This document shows positions 50,089 through 59,871 of a DNA stretch of 64,000 nucleotides, one piece after another. The notes beneath the pieces are model-generated. The model had not been told where the DNA came from, ran no database searches, and saw only the letters and a program-made list of their open reading frames with translations. Positions within the stretch are counted from its first letter, which is position 1. Each line of letters begins with the position of its first letter. The DNA comes from an uncultured Gammaproteobacteria bacterium (GTDB lineage Bacteria > Pseudomonadota > Gammaproteobacteria > UBA4575): assembly GCA_951812785.1 (NCBI GenBank), contig OX638335.1, positions 1,227,902-1,291,901 of the forward strand. Reading direction: 5' to 3'. The translations under genes and the position numbers were made by a program.

Positions 50089-50572
50089 CTAGTAGTTAGC
50101 ACTTGAATTTCATCTCCTATTTGTATTAAACCACCGTTAGTGACTTTGGCGGTAAGCCCACCATGTCCGCGTAACGCATTAAACACACCCTCACCCAATT
50201 GAGCTTCTAGCTTGCTACAAGGATGACAAAATCCAGTAATGCCTAACATAGCTTCGCCTATTTGTATGGTGCAACCCTTTAAGGCATTTAAATTGATCCC
50301 GGAAATCGCAATATTACGCCTTAGATCAGCCAGATTTATATCTGTTTTCGGCATTAATGAACGAATTACATCAATATATTCGGCCTGAATTAAAGTTACC
50401 TGGCGTTTCCCACCAGGCCTCTGACCAGCCTTGTCACCTCTAGCCCATGATCTGTGAGCGCATTGATTAAAGATTTTTGCTTGATGGTAGAGCCTTTATA
50501 TGGCCGGATCCCGATCCATTCAACTTTTCCTGGATGAGGAAAATATTTCTTCAATTCAGTAACTTTTTGCAT
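50085..50572 (-). pseudogene. MOSC-domain protein, frameshifted
   Basis: From the ATG at 50572 the frame reads KYFPHPGKVEWIGIRPYKGS and DHGLE, then runs into a stop at VGNAR. The rest of the MOSC domain (GDKAGQRPGGKRQVTLIQAE, RRNIAISGINLNALKG, GFCHPCSKLE with the family cysteine, RGHGGLTAKVTNGG) is in another frame. One extra G in the GAGGTGAC context restores LEGDKAGQ, so a single-base loss in a short G run explains the break. MOSC proteins handle molybdenum-cofactor sulfur or N-hydroxylated substrates. Confidence 0.85.
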
Positions 50573-50675
50573 AATGTTTTGTATCGGACAAAAGAAGACA
50601 AAAAAACATCTAGTTCAACAAAATAACTATTTTCATTATTACCAGTACCTTACATTTATTTACATAAGTAAAATC

Positions 50676-50703
50676 TTGCTTTCTTGTCTAATATTGATAC
50701 AAT
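50676..50703 (+). promoter_or_regulatory. Sigma-70-like promoter of the candidate small RNA
   Basis: TTGCTT at 50676-50681 and TACAAT at 50698-50703 are separated by 16 bp, a fair match to consensus. There is no supported gene downstream on this strand before the terminator at 50778-50811. Confidence 0.5.
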
Positions 50704-50709
50704 ATTCTA

Positions 50710-50811
50710 CGTACAAACCGATAGTAGAAGATTTCAATACTCCTGAGTCCCAAAACTCGTACTTAGTATGAATTTTAAAGCTTGCGCGCGCCAACCCGTG
50801 CAGGCTTTTTT
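50710..50811 (+). ncRNA. Candidate small RNA of about 100 nt
   Basis: Between a sigma-70-like promoter (50676-50703) and a plus-strand terminator (GCTTGC / GCAGGC stem then six T, 50778-50811) lie about 100 bases without a supported reading frame. They contain the hairpin GAGT-CCCAAA-ACTC preceded by CTCCT, which could pair with ribosome-binding sites. Both flanking genes are on the opposite strand, so the terminator has no other obvious user. Not similar to any RNA family I can name. Confidence 0.45.
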
Positions 50812-50822
50812 ATTCTTACAGG

Positions 50823-52103
50823 TTAATCCGCTGACTTGAGCTCAATGACACCGCCCATGTAGCTAACCAATGCTTTAGGTATGCGTATGGTGCCATCTTC
50901 ATTTTGATAATTTTCCAGAATAGCCACCAAAGTTCTTCCCACTGCTAATCCTGAGCCATTAAGAGTATGCAACAACCGTGGCTTACTTTCTTTATCCTTC
51001 CATCTTGCTTTCATTCGTCGTGCTTGAAAGTCTAAAAAGTTACTGCATGATGAAATCTCACGATAACAATTCTGTGCAGGCAACCATACTTCTAAATCAT
51101 AAGTTTTAGCTGCAGAAAAACCCAAGTCACCCCCGCATAGCGTTACTAAACGATACGGCAACTCTAATGTTTGCAATACTGCTTCTGCATGACCAGTTAA
51201 TTCTTCAAGCGCTTGCCAAGAATTATCTGGATGTACTAACTGTACCAATTCAACTTTTTCAAATTGATGCTGACGAATTAATCCACGAGTATCTTTACCA
51301 TAAGAACCCGCTTCGGATCTAAAGCAAGGTGTATGACAAACATATTTAATTGGTAGCTTTTCAATATTAACGATTTCATTTCGCCAAATATTAGTAACCG
51401 GCACTTCAGCGGTTGGAATTAAATAATATTCATTGTCAGTTTCTACTCGAAATAAATCTTCCTTGAACTTTGGCAACTGACCAGTGCCATGCAAGCTGTC
51501 TGAATTAACTATAAATGGCACATATACTTCAGTATACCCATGCGCTTTAGTATGCATATCCAGCATGAATTGAATTAAGGCGCGATGCAGTCTTGCTATA
51601 TTACTGTGTAAAACCACAAAACGAGAGCCGGTGATCTTGGCTCCTGTTTCAAAATCAATTTGCTGCAAACCTTCGCCCAGCTCAACATGATCTTTTGGCT
51701 CAAAATCTAATTGAGTCGGATCACCCCACGTTCTTTCAACTCTATTATCCTCTTCACTTTTCCCCGGCGGCACAGACTCATGGGGAATATTAGGAATACC
51801 CATTAGCCATTCTTGTAACCGAGTCTGAAGTTCATTTAATTGCTGCCCTTTTTCTTTTAGCGTTTGCGCCAACTCATCCATCTCTGCTTTCAATGGTGAG
51901 ATATCTTCTCCACGCCCTTTAGCGGCACCAATTTCTTTAGAACGTTGATTGCGAACACTTTGCAATTCTTGAGTTTCAACTTGTAAAGTTTTACGCTGCT
52001 CTTCTAACGATGAAAATAGCGCATGATCCAATTCAAAACCTTTTCTTTGCAAATCTTTTGAAACGTTTTCTAAATCAGAACGTAATAATTTTGGATCTAA
52101 CAT
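50823..52103 (-). CDS. serS: Seryl-tRNA synthetase
   Basis: A 426-residue class II synthetase. The start is the ATG at 52103 ([20 protein letters not shown]); an upstream reading overlaps crcB. An N-terminal coiled-coil arm (about 30-105) binds the long variable arm of tRNA-Ser. [13 protein letters not shown], the motif 2 loop [20 protein letters not shown] and motif 3 ([20 protein letters not shown]) follow. It is 14 bp after crcB and probably cotranscribed. Confidence 0.97.
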   Translation of the reverse strand: MLDPKLLRSDLENVSKDLQRKGFELDHALFSSLEEQRKTLQVETQELQSVRNQRSKEIGAAKGRGEDISPLKAEMDELAQTLKEKGQQLNELQTRLQEWLMGIPNIPHESVPPGKSEEDNRVERTWGDPTQLDFEPKDHVELGEGLQQIDFETGAKITGSRFVVLHSNIARLHRALIQFMLDMHTKAHGYTEVYVPFIVNSDSLHGTGQLPKFKEDLFRVETDNEYYLIPTAEVPVTNIWRNEIVNIEKLPIKYVCHTPCFRSEAGSYGKDTRGLIRQHQFEKVELVQLVHPDNSWQALEELTGHAEAVLQTLELPYRLVTLCGGDLGFSAAKTYDLEVWLPAQNCYREISSCSNFLDFQARRMKARWKDKESKPRLLHTLNGSGLAVGRTLVAILENYQNEDGTIRIPKALVSYMGGVIELKSAD

Positions 52104-52117
52104 ATAAGAATTTAATA

Positions 52118-52495
52118 TTAAGTTAACAACGACTTGGCCAGCAGCAAACCTGCACCGGCAGCAATAATACAGAGAACCACACTTAACACAATATTCAACA
52201 TCACAGCCGCATATTGTCCGTGTATAAAATGTTGTAGCGTGTCGTGCGAGAAGGTTGAGAAGGTTGTAAAACCACCCAGCAAACCCACTAGTATGGCAGT
52301 GCGATGCTCTTCTGTTAGGGTTATATGGTTGGTCAATGTCCAAGCCAAAAAACCCATTAAAAATGAACCAATCACATTGACAGTGAGCACCCCAACAGGA
52401 AATGTGTAGCCGTGTAGTTGATCAATTCTCGTGTGCACTAAATATCTAAGTACAGAACCTGCTGCACCGCCTAGCGCAATCCAAACTAATATCAT
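52118..52495 (-). CDS. crcB: CrcB/Fluc fluoride channel
   Basis: A 125-residue protein with four hydrophobic helices. Conserved [10 protein letters not shown] at the start, [10 protein letters not shown] in helix 2 and [13 protein letters not shown] in helix 3 (the Phe-box and central Na-binding break) are all present. It exports fluoride as a dual-topology dimer. The crcB-serS order is common in gammaproteobacteria. No fluoride-riboswitch consensus was seen in the 75 bp upstream. Confidence 0.95.
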   Translation of the reverse strand: MILVWIALGGAAGSVLRYLVHTRIDQLHGYTFPVGVLTVNVIGSFLMGFLAWTLTNHITLTEEHRTAILVGLLGGFTTFSTFSHDTLQHFIHGQYAAVMLNIVLSVVLCIIAAGAGLLLAKSLLT

Positions 52496-52569
52496 TGTAT
52501 AGCCACGTTGAGGTTAATTAAGGTATTCTAAAACAACAATTCATACAGGATGAAACAAGCTATAAGCAT

Positions 52570-53916
52570 ATGCCTAATAGAAACGAAATTCCTGCCCTAT
52601 TTTCTGGCCTCCTGCCAAAAAACAACATCTTAACTTCGGCGGAAATGCTGCGTCCGTATGAATGTGATGGCTACACCGCATACAAATCATTACCGCTAGC
52701 GGTATTATTACCTGAAACTACACAGCAAGTAATCGAGATTGTAAAAGCTTGCCAACGAGAGAGTTTGCCCATTGTCACTCAAGGAGCAGGCACAGGCTTA
52801 TCGGGTGGCGCGCATCCGATTTCCAATGGCATTTTGCTAAATCTGTCTAAGTTTAACCACATATTAGAAATCAACAGCGAGCTTCAATATGCTCACGTAG
52901 AATCTGGTGTGCGCAATTTAGCCACATCAGAAGCGGCATCGGAGTTTGGCCTCTATTATGCACCTGATCCTTCATCACAAATTGCCTGCACCATTGCCAG
53001 CAATATAGCCGAGAATTCTGGCGGTGTGTACTGCTTAAAATACGGACTCACCTTACACAACTTGTTGGAAATAACATTTGTTACCATTGATGGGGATTTG
53101 ATCACAATTGGTAGTGAATGCTAAGAAAGTCCTGGTTACGATTTGCTGGCTTTGCTAACAGGTTCAGAAGGCATGTTGGCAATAATAGTTGAAGCTAAAG
53201 TGAAGTTGTTACCTAAGCCTTCTCGCAAAGAAGTGATTATGGCGGCATTTAGTAATATTGAAGAAGCAGGTAGTGCAGTCGCTAATATAATTGCCAGCGG
53301 CGTTATTCCCGCAGGCTTAGAAATGATGGATAACGCCGTCATTAATGCTACTGAAAATTTTTGCCACGCAGGTTACCCAACCGATGCAGCAGCTATTTTG
53401 TTATGCGAACTTGATGGTTATGGTGATTCAGTGCTATGGGAAATTGATCAAGTTACCCAACAGTGCCAGCAGTTCAATGCTGTGTCAGTGCAAACAGCAC
53501 AAAATACTGATGAACAAGAATTATTTTGGCAAGGTCGAAAATCTGCCTTCCCGGCAATAGGCCAACTCACACCTGATTACTTATGTATGGATGGCACTAT
53601 TCCACGCAAACACTTAGCGTATGTACTGAGTGAGATCTCAGCATATTCCAAGCAAATTGGTTTGGCAGTAGCCAATGTCTTCCATGCTGGCGATGGCAAC
53701 TTGCACCCGCTTATCATGTATAACGCAAACAACCCTGGCGAGTTGAAAAAAGCTGAAGAGATTGGCGCAAAAATTTTACAACTATGCGTGAGCATTGGTG
53801 GCACCATTACTGGAGAACACGGAGTTGGTATCGAAAAGTTAAACCAGTTCAAGTCCATTAAAGAAGCATTTGATCCAACGCATTTACTTAACTGTAATAG
53901 TTCAGACCCGATCTGA
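52570..53916 (+). pseudogene. glcD: glcD-like FAD-linked oxidase with an in-frame stop and a replaced C-terminus
   Basis: FAD-binding type 4 oxidase of the glycolate/D-lactate dehydrogenase group: PIVTQGAGTGLSGGAHPISN, PDPSSQIACTIASNIAENSG (FAD-binding), a TAA at 53122-53124, then in the same frame ESPGYDLLALLTGSEGMLAI, VANVFHAGDGNLHPLI and GTITGEHGVG. The stop lies where relatives have an ordinary residue before DSPGYDL. The last codons are replaced by CNSSDPI from an IS481-derived repeat after AFDPTHLLN, so both faults hit one gene. The intact enzyme would be about 450 residues. Confidence 0.9.
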
Positions 53917-53924
53917 CAATTACA
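53893..53924. repeat. Solo 32-bp palindromic IS481-derived repeat
   Basis: TGTAATAGTTCAGACCCGAT continues to ATTACA, so both edges look like IS ends (TGTAAT / ATTACA) around the small hairpin TCAGA-CCCGA-TCTGA. No transposase remains. It provides the glcD stop codon. It may be a footprint or a minimal element. Confidence 0.8.
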
Positions 53925-54025
53925 AATTAAACTACTTTGCTTAACACACCTCACAACTTCTCCTTACGAGTGCGCTATTAAATAGATAGCTTATTATCAT
54001 TCCGCAATCATTCTCTATGAGCAAA

Positions 54026-54292
54026 CTATGCTTTAGACCTCAATCTGCGCGCTTCCATAGGGTCCATTGTTAGAGGTCTATACACTTCAACTCTATCACC
54101 TTCGTGCAATACTGTTTCTAACGACACCAACTCGCCAAAGATGCCTACTTCGTTTTTATCCAAGGAAAATTCTGGCTGTTGTTCTAATAGCCCCGATCGT
54201 TTAATTACTTGTTGCACAGATGCGCCTTCGGGCATGTCTATATTGACAAAGAACTCGGTGTTTTGATTTATGTATATGACTTGAATTTTCAT
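54026..54292 (-). CDS. rnfH: RnfH-family ubiquitin-like protein
   Basis: An 88-residue protein, MKIQVIYINQNTEFFVNIDM then GASVQQVIKRSGLLEQQPEF and the RnfH signature GDRVEVYRPLTMDPMEARRL. The ATG at 54292 gives a normal length; upstream in-frame starts exist, but no ribosome-binding site favours any of them. It follows ratA by 143 bp, the standard ratA-rnfH pair near smpB. Its biochemical role is not settled. Confidence 0.88.
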   Translation of the reverse strand: MKIQVIYINQNTEFFVNIDMPEGASVQQVIKRSGLLEQQPEFSLDKNEVGIFGELVSLETVLHEGDRVEVYRPLTMDPMEARRLRSKA

Positions 54293-54435
54293 CGACAAAT
54301 AATATTGGCTGGATTCCACCTCGACAATTGCTCTCGCTGCTCTACCCTCGGCATCCATGCACAGGAATGATAGCATTCTGTGCACGCATAGCGTGTTTTA
54401 TAGATCAAATATAAGTCATGCACACTCAAGATTGT

Positions 54436-54867
54436 TTATTTATAAATATTATTGGCATGTTGCACAAACGAAGTTACTAACCGATCACAAATTTGACTAA
54501 AAAATGATTCCAACGCAATCTTTAGCATACGGCTAGATAATTCAAAGTCTAAATCCAACTGAACACGCGAGCCTTCATTATCGATGTCTACAAATTGCCA
54601 AACCCCCTGCAATTGACTAAAAGGGCCATCGACTAATTGCAGCCCAATACGCTGATCTGGAGATAGTATATTTCTAGTAGTAAAAGAAGTTTTAATCGCC
54701 CCACGCGAGAAAAATAACGTTGCTTCTTTTTCGCTAATAGAAATTTCTTTTGAGGAACTTTTTGAACACCAGGGAACAAATTTCGGATAGCTTTCAATAT
54801 CATTAACCAACGCATACATTTGCGCGGCCAAATATGGCACTAAGGCACTACGACTAACATTAGACAC
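54436..54867 (-). CDS. ratA: RatA/COQ10-like START-domain protein
   Basis: A 143-residue SRPBCC-fold protein: MSNVSRSALVPYLAAQMYAL, NDIESYPKFVPWCSKS, GPFSQLQGVWQFVD and a C-terminal helix ending VQHANNIYK. In E. coli RatA was described as an inhibitor of 70S assembly; eukaryotic relatives bind coenzyme Q, so a quinone role is the alternative. It starts 4 bp after the transporter stop and lies in the conserved smpB-ratA-rnfH region. Confidence 0.92.
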   Translation of the reverse strand: MSNVSRSALVPYLAAQMYALVNDIESYPKFVPWCSKSSSKEISISEKEATLFFSRGAIKTSFTTRNILSPDQRIGLQLVDGPFSQLQGVWQFVDIDNEGSRVQLDLDFELSSRMLKIALESFFSQICDRLVTSFVQHANNIYK

Positions 54868-54871
54868 AATT

Positions 54872-56233
54872 TTAGATAATCTCTATCACCCTAAAAAATA
54901 TAAGTAACACCCCGACTGGGGTGACAAAGCGAATCAGAAATCTCCACGCTTGATAAAGCATAGAACTTGACATTGCTATTTCATCTTTAACAGAGCTTTC
55001 CCTCATGCTCCAGCCGACAAATACGGCAATTAACAAACCACCTAATGGCAACATAATGTTAGACGTTAGAAAGTCCAACAACTCAAACACTGTCTTGTCG
55101 AACACTGTATAAGTCTTCCAAATATTGAAAGAAAACACTGTTCCCAAGCCCACGAGCCAGGTAACAGAACCACAAATCACACTTGCTTTAATACGCGTTA
55201 GACCGCACCTTTCAACCAACCATACAACAGCAGGCTCAATCAATGAAATAGATGACGTCCATGCTGCAAACACTAATAGTACGAAAAACAAGGTTCCGAA
55301 TATAACACCACCCGGCATTTGCCCAAATGCTAACGGCAAAGTATTAAAAATCAGACCAGGTCCTTGTGCAGCTTCCAGTTGATTCGCAAACACAATGGGG
55401 AATATAGCTAAACCAGCAAGTATTGCTACGGTGATATCAGCAAGGGCTACGGCGAAACTTGTTTTTGCAATAGAAGCGTGCTGAGAAAGATAGGAACCAT
55501 ATATCATAATTGCACCCATGCCCAAGCTTAGCGAGAAGAAGGCTTGCCCCATTGCATCAAGCAATACTGCTTGATTAATTTTTGAAAAATCAGGAGTAAA
55601 CATAAACTTAACACCCAACATAAAATAACCTTGAGAAATCGAATATCCAATTAACACTAAAATCAATGCAGCAAGTGCTGGCATCAAATACTTAACCGCC
55701 ATTTCTAATCCGTTACTGACACCTCTAGCCACCACAATCATTGTCATCAGCATAAACAGCGTATGCCAAAAAATTAGCGTTAAAGAACTGGCTATAAGAT
55801 TTGAAAATAACTCACCTGCTTTCGTTTCAGTAATATATCGAAGCGATCCTGAGGTGCTCTCAAGCACATAAGAAAGAGACCAACCCGCTATGACGCTATA
55901 GTAAGAAAGTATCAACACGCCTGCGAGTACACCACACCAGCCTAATAAACCCCATGCTTTATGGGCATTTTCTTGCTGACTAAGCATTTTCATTGTATTG
56001 ATTGGACTTTGTCTACCGCGCCGACCCAACATAACTTCAGCCATCATTATTGGCAGGCCAAATACTGCAATACATATCAAATAAATTAAAACAAAAGCTC
56101 CTCCACCATTTTCGCCGGCCATGTAAGGGAACTTCCAGATATTCCCAAGCCCTACAGCAGAACCTGCCGCAGCTAAGATAAATGCTAGTCGCGAGGACCA
56201 TTCACCATGAATTGATGTATTTTTAGTAGGCAT
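54872..56233 (-). CDS. Sodium-dependent transporter, NSS/SNF family
   Basis: About 453 residues with 11-12 hydrophobic helices. WSSRLAFILAAAGSAVGLGN followed by IWKFPYMAGENGGGAFVLIY is the NSS helix 1 sodium/substrate site. The ATG at 56233 places this motif at the expected distance; earlier in-frame ATGs at 56263 and 56317 cannot be excluded. Bacterial members import amino acids or related amines; the substrate here is unknown. It separates ratA from smpB, which are adjacent in most relatives. Confidence 0.9.
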   Translation of the reverse strand: MPTKNTSIHGEWSSRLAFILAAAGSAVGLGNIWKFPYMAGENGGGAFVLIYLICIAVFGLPIMMAEVMLGRRGRQSPINTMKMLSQQENAHKAWGLLGWCGVLAGVLILSYYSVIAGWSLSYVLESTSGSLRYITETKAGELFSNLIASSLTLIFWHTLFMLMTMIVVARGVSNGLEMAVKYLMPALAALILVLIGYSISQGYFMLGVKFMFTPDFSKINQAVLLDAMGQAFFSLSLGMGAIMIYGSYLSQHASIAKTSFAVALADITVAILAGLAIFPIVFANQLEAAQGPGLIFNTLPLAFGQMPGGVIFGTLFFVLLVFAAWTSSISLIEPAVVWLVERCGLTRIKASVICGSVTWLVGLGTVFSFNIWKTYTVFDKTVFELLDFLTSNIMLPLGGLLIAVFVGWSMRESSVKDEIAMSSSMLYQAWRFLIRFVTPVGVLLIFFRVIEII

Positions 56234-56341
56234 GATTATTGTGTTTTTTAGTAGACTCGCCATTCTGATCAATTTTTCAACCCGCATCAAGTAAACTGAC
56301 AAAAATAAGCGCGCCAACCGGCAGCTGTTTATAATGACCCT

Positions 56342-56818
56342 ATGAGCAAGAACAAAAACCCATCAACCGACAGCACAATTGCACTAAATAAAAAGGCCCG
56401 TCATGACTATTTCATTGAGGACACTTACGAAGCAGGCATTGCATTAGAGGGATGGGAAGTGAAAAGCTTACGTGCAAAAAGTATCCAGGTGAAAGAAAGC
56501 TATATTATATTAAAAGCAGGAGAAGCCTGGTTACACGGCGCACACATTTCGCCACTACCGACTGCTTCAACTCACATCAAGCCTGATCCAGTACGTTCAC
56601 GCAAGCTATTGATGCATAGAAATGAAATAGACGGGTTAATAGGCGCTGTCGAACGCAAGAGATACACCATTGTTCCACTGAAACTCTACTGGAAAAGAGG
56701 CCGAGCAAAAGTTGAAGTAGGCGTTGCTAAAGGTAAACAACAACACGACAAACGTAATAGCGAAAAAGATCGTGATTGGGACAGACAAAAATCACGCATC
56801 TTAAAGCACAACGTGTAA
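56342..56818 (+). CDS. smpB: SmpB, tmRNA-binding protein
   Basis: A 158-residue trans-translation factor: [60 protein letters not shown], and the basic tail [20 protein letters not shown]. It brings tmRNA to stalled ribosomes. The last codon and the TAA stop are formed by the first bases of an IS481 derivative inserted at 56814, so the protein ends KHNV, probably one or two residues changed from the original. The functional tail is retained. Confidence 0.97.
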   Translation: MSKNKNPSTDSTIALNKKARHDYFIEDTYEAGIALEGWEVKSLRAKSIQVKESYIILKAGEAWLHGAHISPLPTASTHIKPDPVRSRKLLMHRNEIDGLIGAVERKRYTIVPLKLYWKRGRAKVEVGVAKGKQQHDKRNSEKDRDWDRQKSRILKHNV

Positions 56819-57490
56819 TAGTTCAGACCCGATCTAACAATTAGCAATCCACAAGGGTTGCAAAAGCGAGAGTTACCCGTTTTGATAAAGGTGTTGAACT
56901 TTAAATCAAACCAAAAAGGCAGGTAACTCTCATGCTTCATACTAACAATCCAATCCTTAAACACAAGGCGGGCTTGCTCAACTTAGCAGAAGAACTGGGC
57001 AACGTATCTAGCGCCTGTCAAGTCATGGGGGTGTCGCGAGACACATTCTATCGTTATCAACAGCGGGTTGAAGAAGGTGGCATTGACTCACGGATTGACA
57101 AGAGTCGTAGAACAGCCGATGTTAAAAACCGTGTGGATGAACCCACAGCACATGCAGTGGTTACGTCAGCGATTGAACAGCCCGCCGTTGGGCAACATCG
57201 AACCAGCAATGAACTGGTGTGTTGATCGCTGGTAGCGGTGTGCGTTGCGTTTGGCTGCGCCATACTCTAGAGCACTTCAAGAAACGACTCAAAGCACTCG
57301 AAGAAGAAATTGCCAAGGAGGGCATTATCTTAAGCGATGCACAGATCGCCGCCCTTGAGAAACAGGATGACGAGGCCTGTGGTGAGATTGACACGGCTCA
57401 TCCTGGTGACTTAGGTGTAGTAGCTCAGACCTGATCGTACCGTTACCGGTTATTGATAGGAGTCTGTCAGTTTAGATGTGAGCTACTACA
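56814..57490 (+). mobile_element. Non-autonomous IS481 derivative (677 bp) with 7-bp target duplication
   Basis: The left end TGTAATAGTTCAGACC and first 560 or so bases match the IS481 element at 27753-28931, including the broken transposase start (56932-57225 and a second frame to about 57415). The DDE domain is missing after HPGDLG. The right 75 bp is the other IS end in inverted orientation, bounded by TGTAGTAGCTCA and TGAGCTACTACA. CACAACG at 56807-56813 is duplicated at 57491-57497, so the deleted, rearranged form itself transposed. Encodes no active enzyme. Confidence 0.88.
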
Positions 57491-57498
57491 CACAACGA

Positions 57499-58224
57499 TT
57501 AGTTGTTCTCAGATTCCAACATTGTTTCCCAAACAGTCATTTGCTCATCGTTATTTTGCGCGATGTGTTGAAGCATTTTTTCATGCTCTGCCATTTCTTC
57601 TTTACTTGCGCTAGCCACTTTTAAATCATGTATTTTTGTTGATTGTTTAGATGAGTTTTTATCCTTCTTCTGCGCTTCTGTGGTTGCAGCAAGACTCAAG
57701 GATACTTGCCCTCCAGTCATAGCCAAATAGACATCCGCTAAAATTTGCGCATCAAGTAGTGCCCCGTGAAGCTCACGGTATGAATTATCAATCTCGTAAC
57801 GCTTACATAAAGCATTCAAGCTATTGCGCTGCCCTGGGTGCAATTTGCGCGCTTTTTTTAATGTATCGGTGACTTTACAAATTTCATTGATATCTTTTAA
57901 TTTGTGCTCAATACATTGCAATTCATAATTTAAAAAGCCTATATCGAACGCAGCGTTATGAATAATCAATTCGCCATCACAAACAAAATCCAAGAACTCT
58001 TCGCACACCTCGCGAAACTTAGGTTTATCTTGTAATGATGCCAAACTAATGCCATGCACTTCTTCTGCGCCGGTATCAATGTCACGCTCAGGATTTAAGT
58101 ACTGATGATAAAAATGATCAGTGACTTGCCTATTGACTATTTCAATGGCACCAATTTCAATAATGCGGTGCCCATCAGAAGTTTCTAAACCGGTTGTTTC
58201 GGTATCAAGTACTATTTGTCTCAT
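57499..58224 (-). CDS. dnaQ: DNA polymerase III epsilon subunit (proofreading exonuclease)
   Basis: A 241-residue DEDDh exonuclease. ExoI is DTETTGLE (residues 7-14), ExoII HNAAFDIGFLNYEL near 98, and ExoIII HGALLDAQILADVY near 160 with the catalytic His. The linker (KKDKNSSKQSTK) and C-terminal tail for PolC binding follow. It starts 14 bp after rnhA on the same strand, the reverse of the usual divergent rnhA/dnaQ layout in E. coli. The IS481 derivative ends 9 bp from its stop. Confidence 0.95.
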   Translation of the reverse strand: MRQIVLDTETTGLETSDGHRIIEIGAIEIVNRQVTDHFYHQYLNPERDIDTGAEEVHGISLASLQDKPKFREVCEEFLDFVCDGELIIHNAAFDIGFLNYELQCIEHKLKDINEICKVTDTLKKARKLHPGQRNSLNALCKRYEIDNSYRELHGALLDAQILADVYLAMTGGQVSLSLAATTEAQKKDKNSSKQSTKIHDLKVASASKEEMAEHEKMLQHIAQNNDEQMTVWETMLESENN

Positions 58225-58238
58225 ATCGCGTACTTCCT

Positions 58239-58682
58239 CTAGTAGAGACTCATTTCATCTATGGCATCATTTGCAAGTTGATCAACCAATTCATTTTCTC
58301 TGTGCCCACTATGTCCTTTCACCCAATGCCAATCAATTTCATATGCGCTAACCAGCTCATCTAACTCGCGCCATAAATCTTCATTTTTAACTGGTTTCTT
58401 ACTAGCAGTTCTCCAACCACGCTTCTTCCAATTTGGTAACCATTGCTGGATGCCATCCATTACATAACGTGAATCAGTGGTTAATTGGATTTTGCAGGGG
58501 CACGACAAACTTCGTAGTGCAGATATAGCGGCCTGTAATTCCATTCGATTATTTGTAGTATCGCTTTCTGCACCTTTAAGTGTCTTCTCTGAATCTTTAA
58601 ATCGTAACAGTGCTCCCCATCCTCCTGGACCAGGATTTCCACGGCATGCACCATCGGTAAAAATTTCAACGTGATTCGACAT
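58239..58682 (-). CDS. rnhA: Ribonuclease HI
   Basis: A 147-residue RNase H1: [20 protein letters not shown] (first catalytic Asp, residue 10), NRMELQAAI (Glu near 47), [14 protein letters not shown] (Asp near 69) and [14 protein letters not shown] (last Asp near 133). It removes RNA from RNA-DNA hybrids. It overlaps the upstream methyltransferase gene by 17 bp and is followed by dnaQ. Confidence 0.96.
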   Translation of the reverse strand: MSNHVEIFTDGACRGNPGPGGWGALLRFKDSEKTLKGAESDTTNNRMELQAAISALRSLSCPCKIQLTTDSRYVMDGIQQWLPNWKKRGWRTASKKPVKNEDLWRELDELVSAYEIDWHWVKGHSGHRENELVDQLANDAIDEMSLY

Positions 58683-59409
58683 TTTCTTGCATCCCTACGG
58701 TTGGTTTTGGCAATTTACCCGTGAGTATTTGATTGCTAGTAGTTGGCCATACACGCTTAAGTGGTGTCAACCTTGCTACACGTTTGCGTGCTACAAAAAT
58801 ATAAACACCACCAATATTAGTTAATTGATATTGAAGAAGCTGCCTAAGCGATTGCATTTTCCCCCAGCTTTGAATACGTTTAAACGGAAGTAGATGTCCT
58901 ACAAAATGTAATTCGACTTCCTCAAACCCCAACAGCGAAGACCAATCTCTAAGACGCTGTACACTATAAAATTTTGCATTCCATGGCGCTAGATTTTTTC
59001 GCGAAAAAAACAATCGCCACAGACCATAGAACGAATACGGATTAAAACCAATAATAATCATATGGCCTTCTGGTACTAAACAACGTTCAACTTCTCTCAA
59101 TATTTCGTGAGGTTTTTCAGTGAAATCAAGGGTATGCGGCAGTACGAATAGATCCGTGCTGTCACTGCATATGGGTAGCGCTGCTGGGCTGCTAATAATG
59201 TCTGCTGTCTGAGAACGATCGATACTAATTTGCATGGGTATTGTACAATTCTTCAACAGTTCGCGATTGACAAATGTATCACCCACTTGAATTACACTAT
59301 AACCAAATATACACGATGTAACCCTCCACATATGTTGTTCGACAGCATGAGAAATCAACTCACCCACATCAGTTTGGTACCAACTCTTTATACCTCTTAA
59401 ATCAAACAT
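58666..59409 (-). CDS. SAM-dependent methyltransferase, type 11 family
   Basis: A 247-residue protein. The usual SAM glycine motif is weak ([16 protein letters not shown]), but [40 protein letters not shown] and [10 protein letters not shown] match the methyltransferase gene that commonly sits beside rnhA-dnaQ and gloB in gammaproteobacteria. Substrate unknown. It is the first gene of the rnhA-dnaQ operon; the usual gloB neighbour is not seen. Confidence 0.82.
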   Translation of the reverse strand: MFDLRGIKSWYQTDVGELISHAVEQHMWRVTSCIFGYSVIQVGDTFVNRELLKNCTIPMQISIDRSQTADIISSPAALPICSDSTDLFVLPHTLDFTEKPHEILREVERCLVPEGHMIIIGFNPYSFYGLWRLFFSRKNLAPWNAKFYSVQRLRDWSSLLGFEEVELHFVGHLLPFKRIQSWGKMQSLRQLLQYQLTNIGGVYIFVARKRVARLTPLKRVWPTTSNQILTGKLPKPTVGMQENVESR

Positions 59410-59871
59410 GCAATAATTTAACCTTAGTTAAACTAATAAAAACCGCCATCACCATTCTACGCAAATACACTCCCAACTGAAATTGTATTGCTGGTCCTGC
59501 ATCGACAAAGACACTAGAAATGCATATATTTCACCGCCTAAGCAGAATGCTTACTTCACTACATATCACTTAATGCGCTATCTGTCGCTAAGATGCGCAA
59601 ATAATTGAATTCAGATTAAACTTAGTACTAGACAATAACTATAACTCCGCAAAAATTACGTGTTTTATTTACATATTCTTTAGCGCTACCACCATACCAA
59701 TTGGTCTACTAGTAAAATACAATAGCTTAGGATTAATAGTCTGCATGCCTCTTGTCATTGCTATCATTCTTTTTGTTAAATAGCAGACCACTCAAAAGTG
59801 ACCCAACTAGAAAACAACACATTATTAAAACTGCAAACATTAAACCAAAATTCTTTACCGAATAATCTCGT
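59410..59871. other. Gap between the methyltransferase and the peptide transporter operon
   Basis: 462 bp, AT-rich. On the minus strand 59733-59843 could encode a 35-residue single-helix peptide (MFAVLIMCCFLVGSLLSGLL), but there is no convincing ribosome-binding site, so it is not called as a gene. No clear terminator was found after the transporter operon. The rest holds only the promoter region of the methyltransferase gene. Confidence 0.5.

Noticed and set aside
50574..50771. A 65-residue open frame between the MOSC gene and serS
   Set aside because: No ribosome-binding site or family match; the promoter and terminator positions fit a short RNA better.
50823..52343. A longer serS reading from 52343
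   Set aside because: It would overlap most of crcB, and the ATG at 52103 gives the standard SerRS N-terminus.
52496..52569. Fluoride riboswitch upstream of crcB
   Set aside because: The 74-bp leader lacks the conserved riboswitch sequence blocks.
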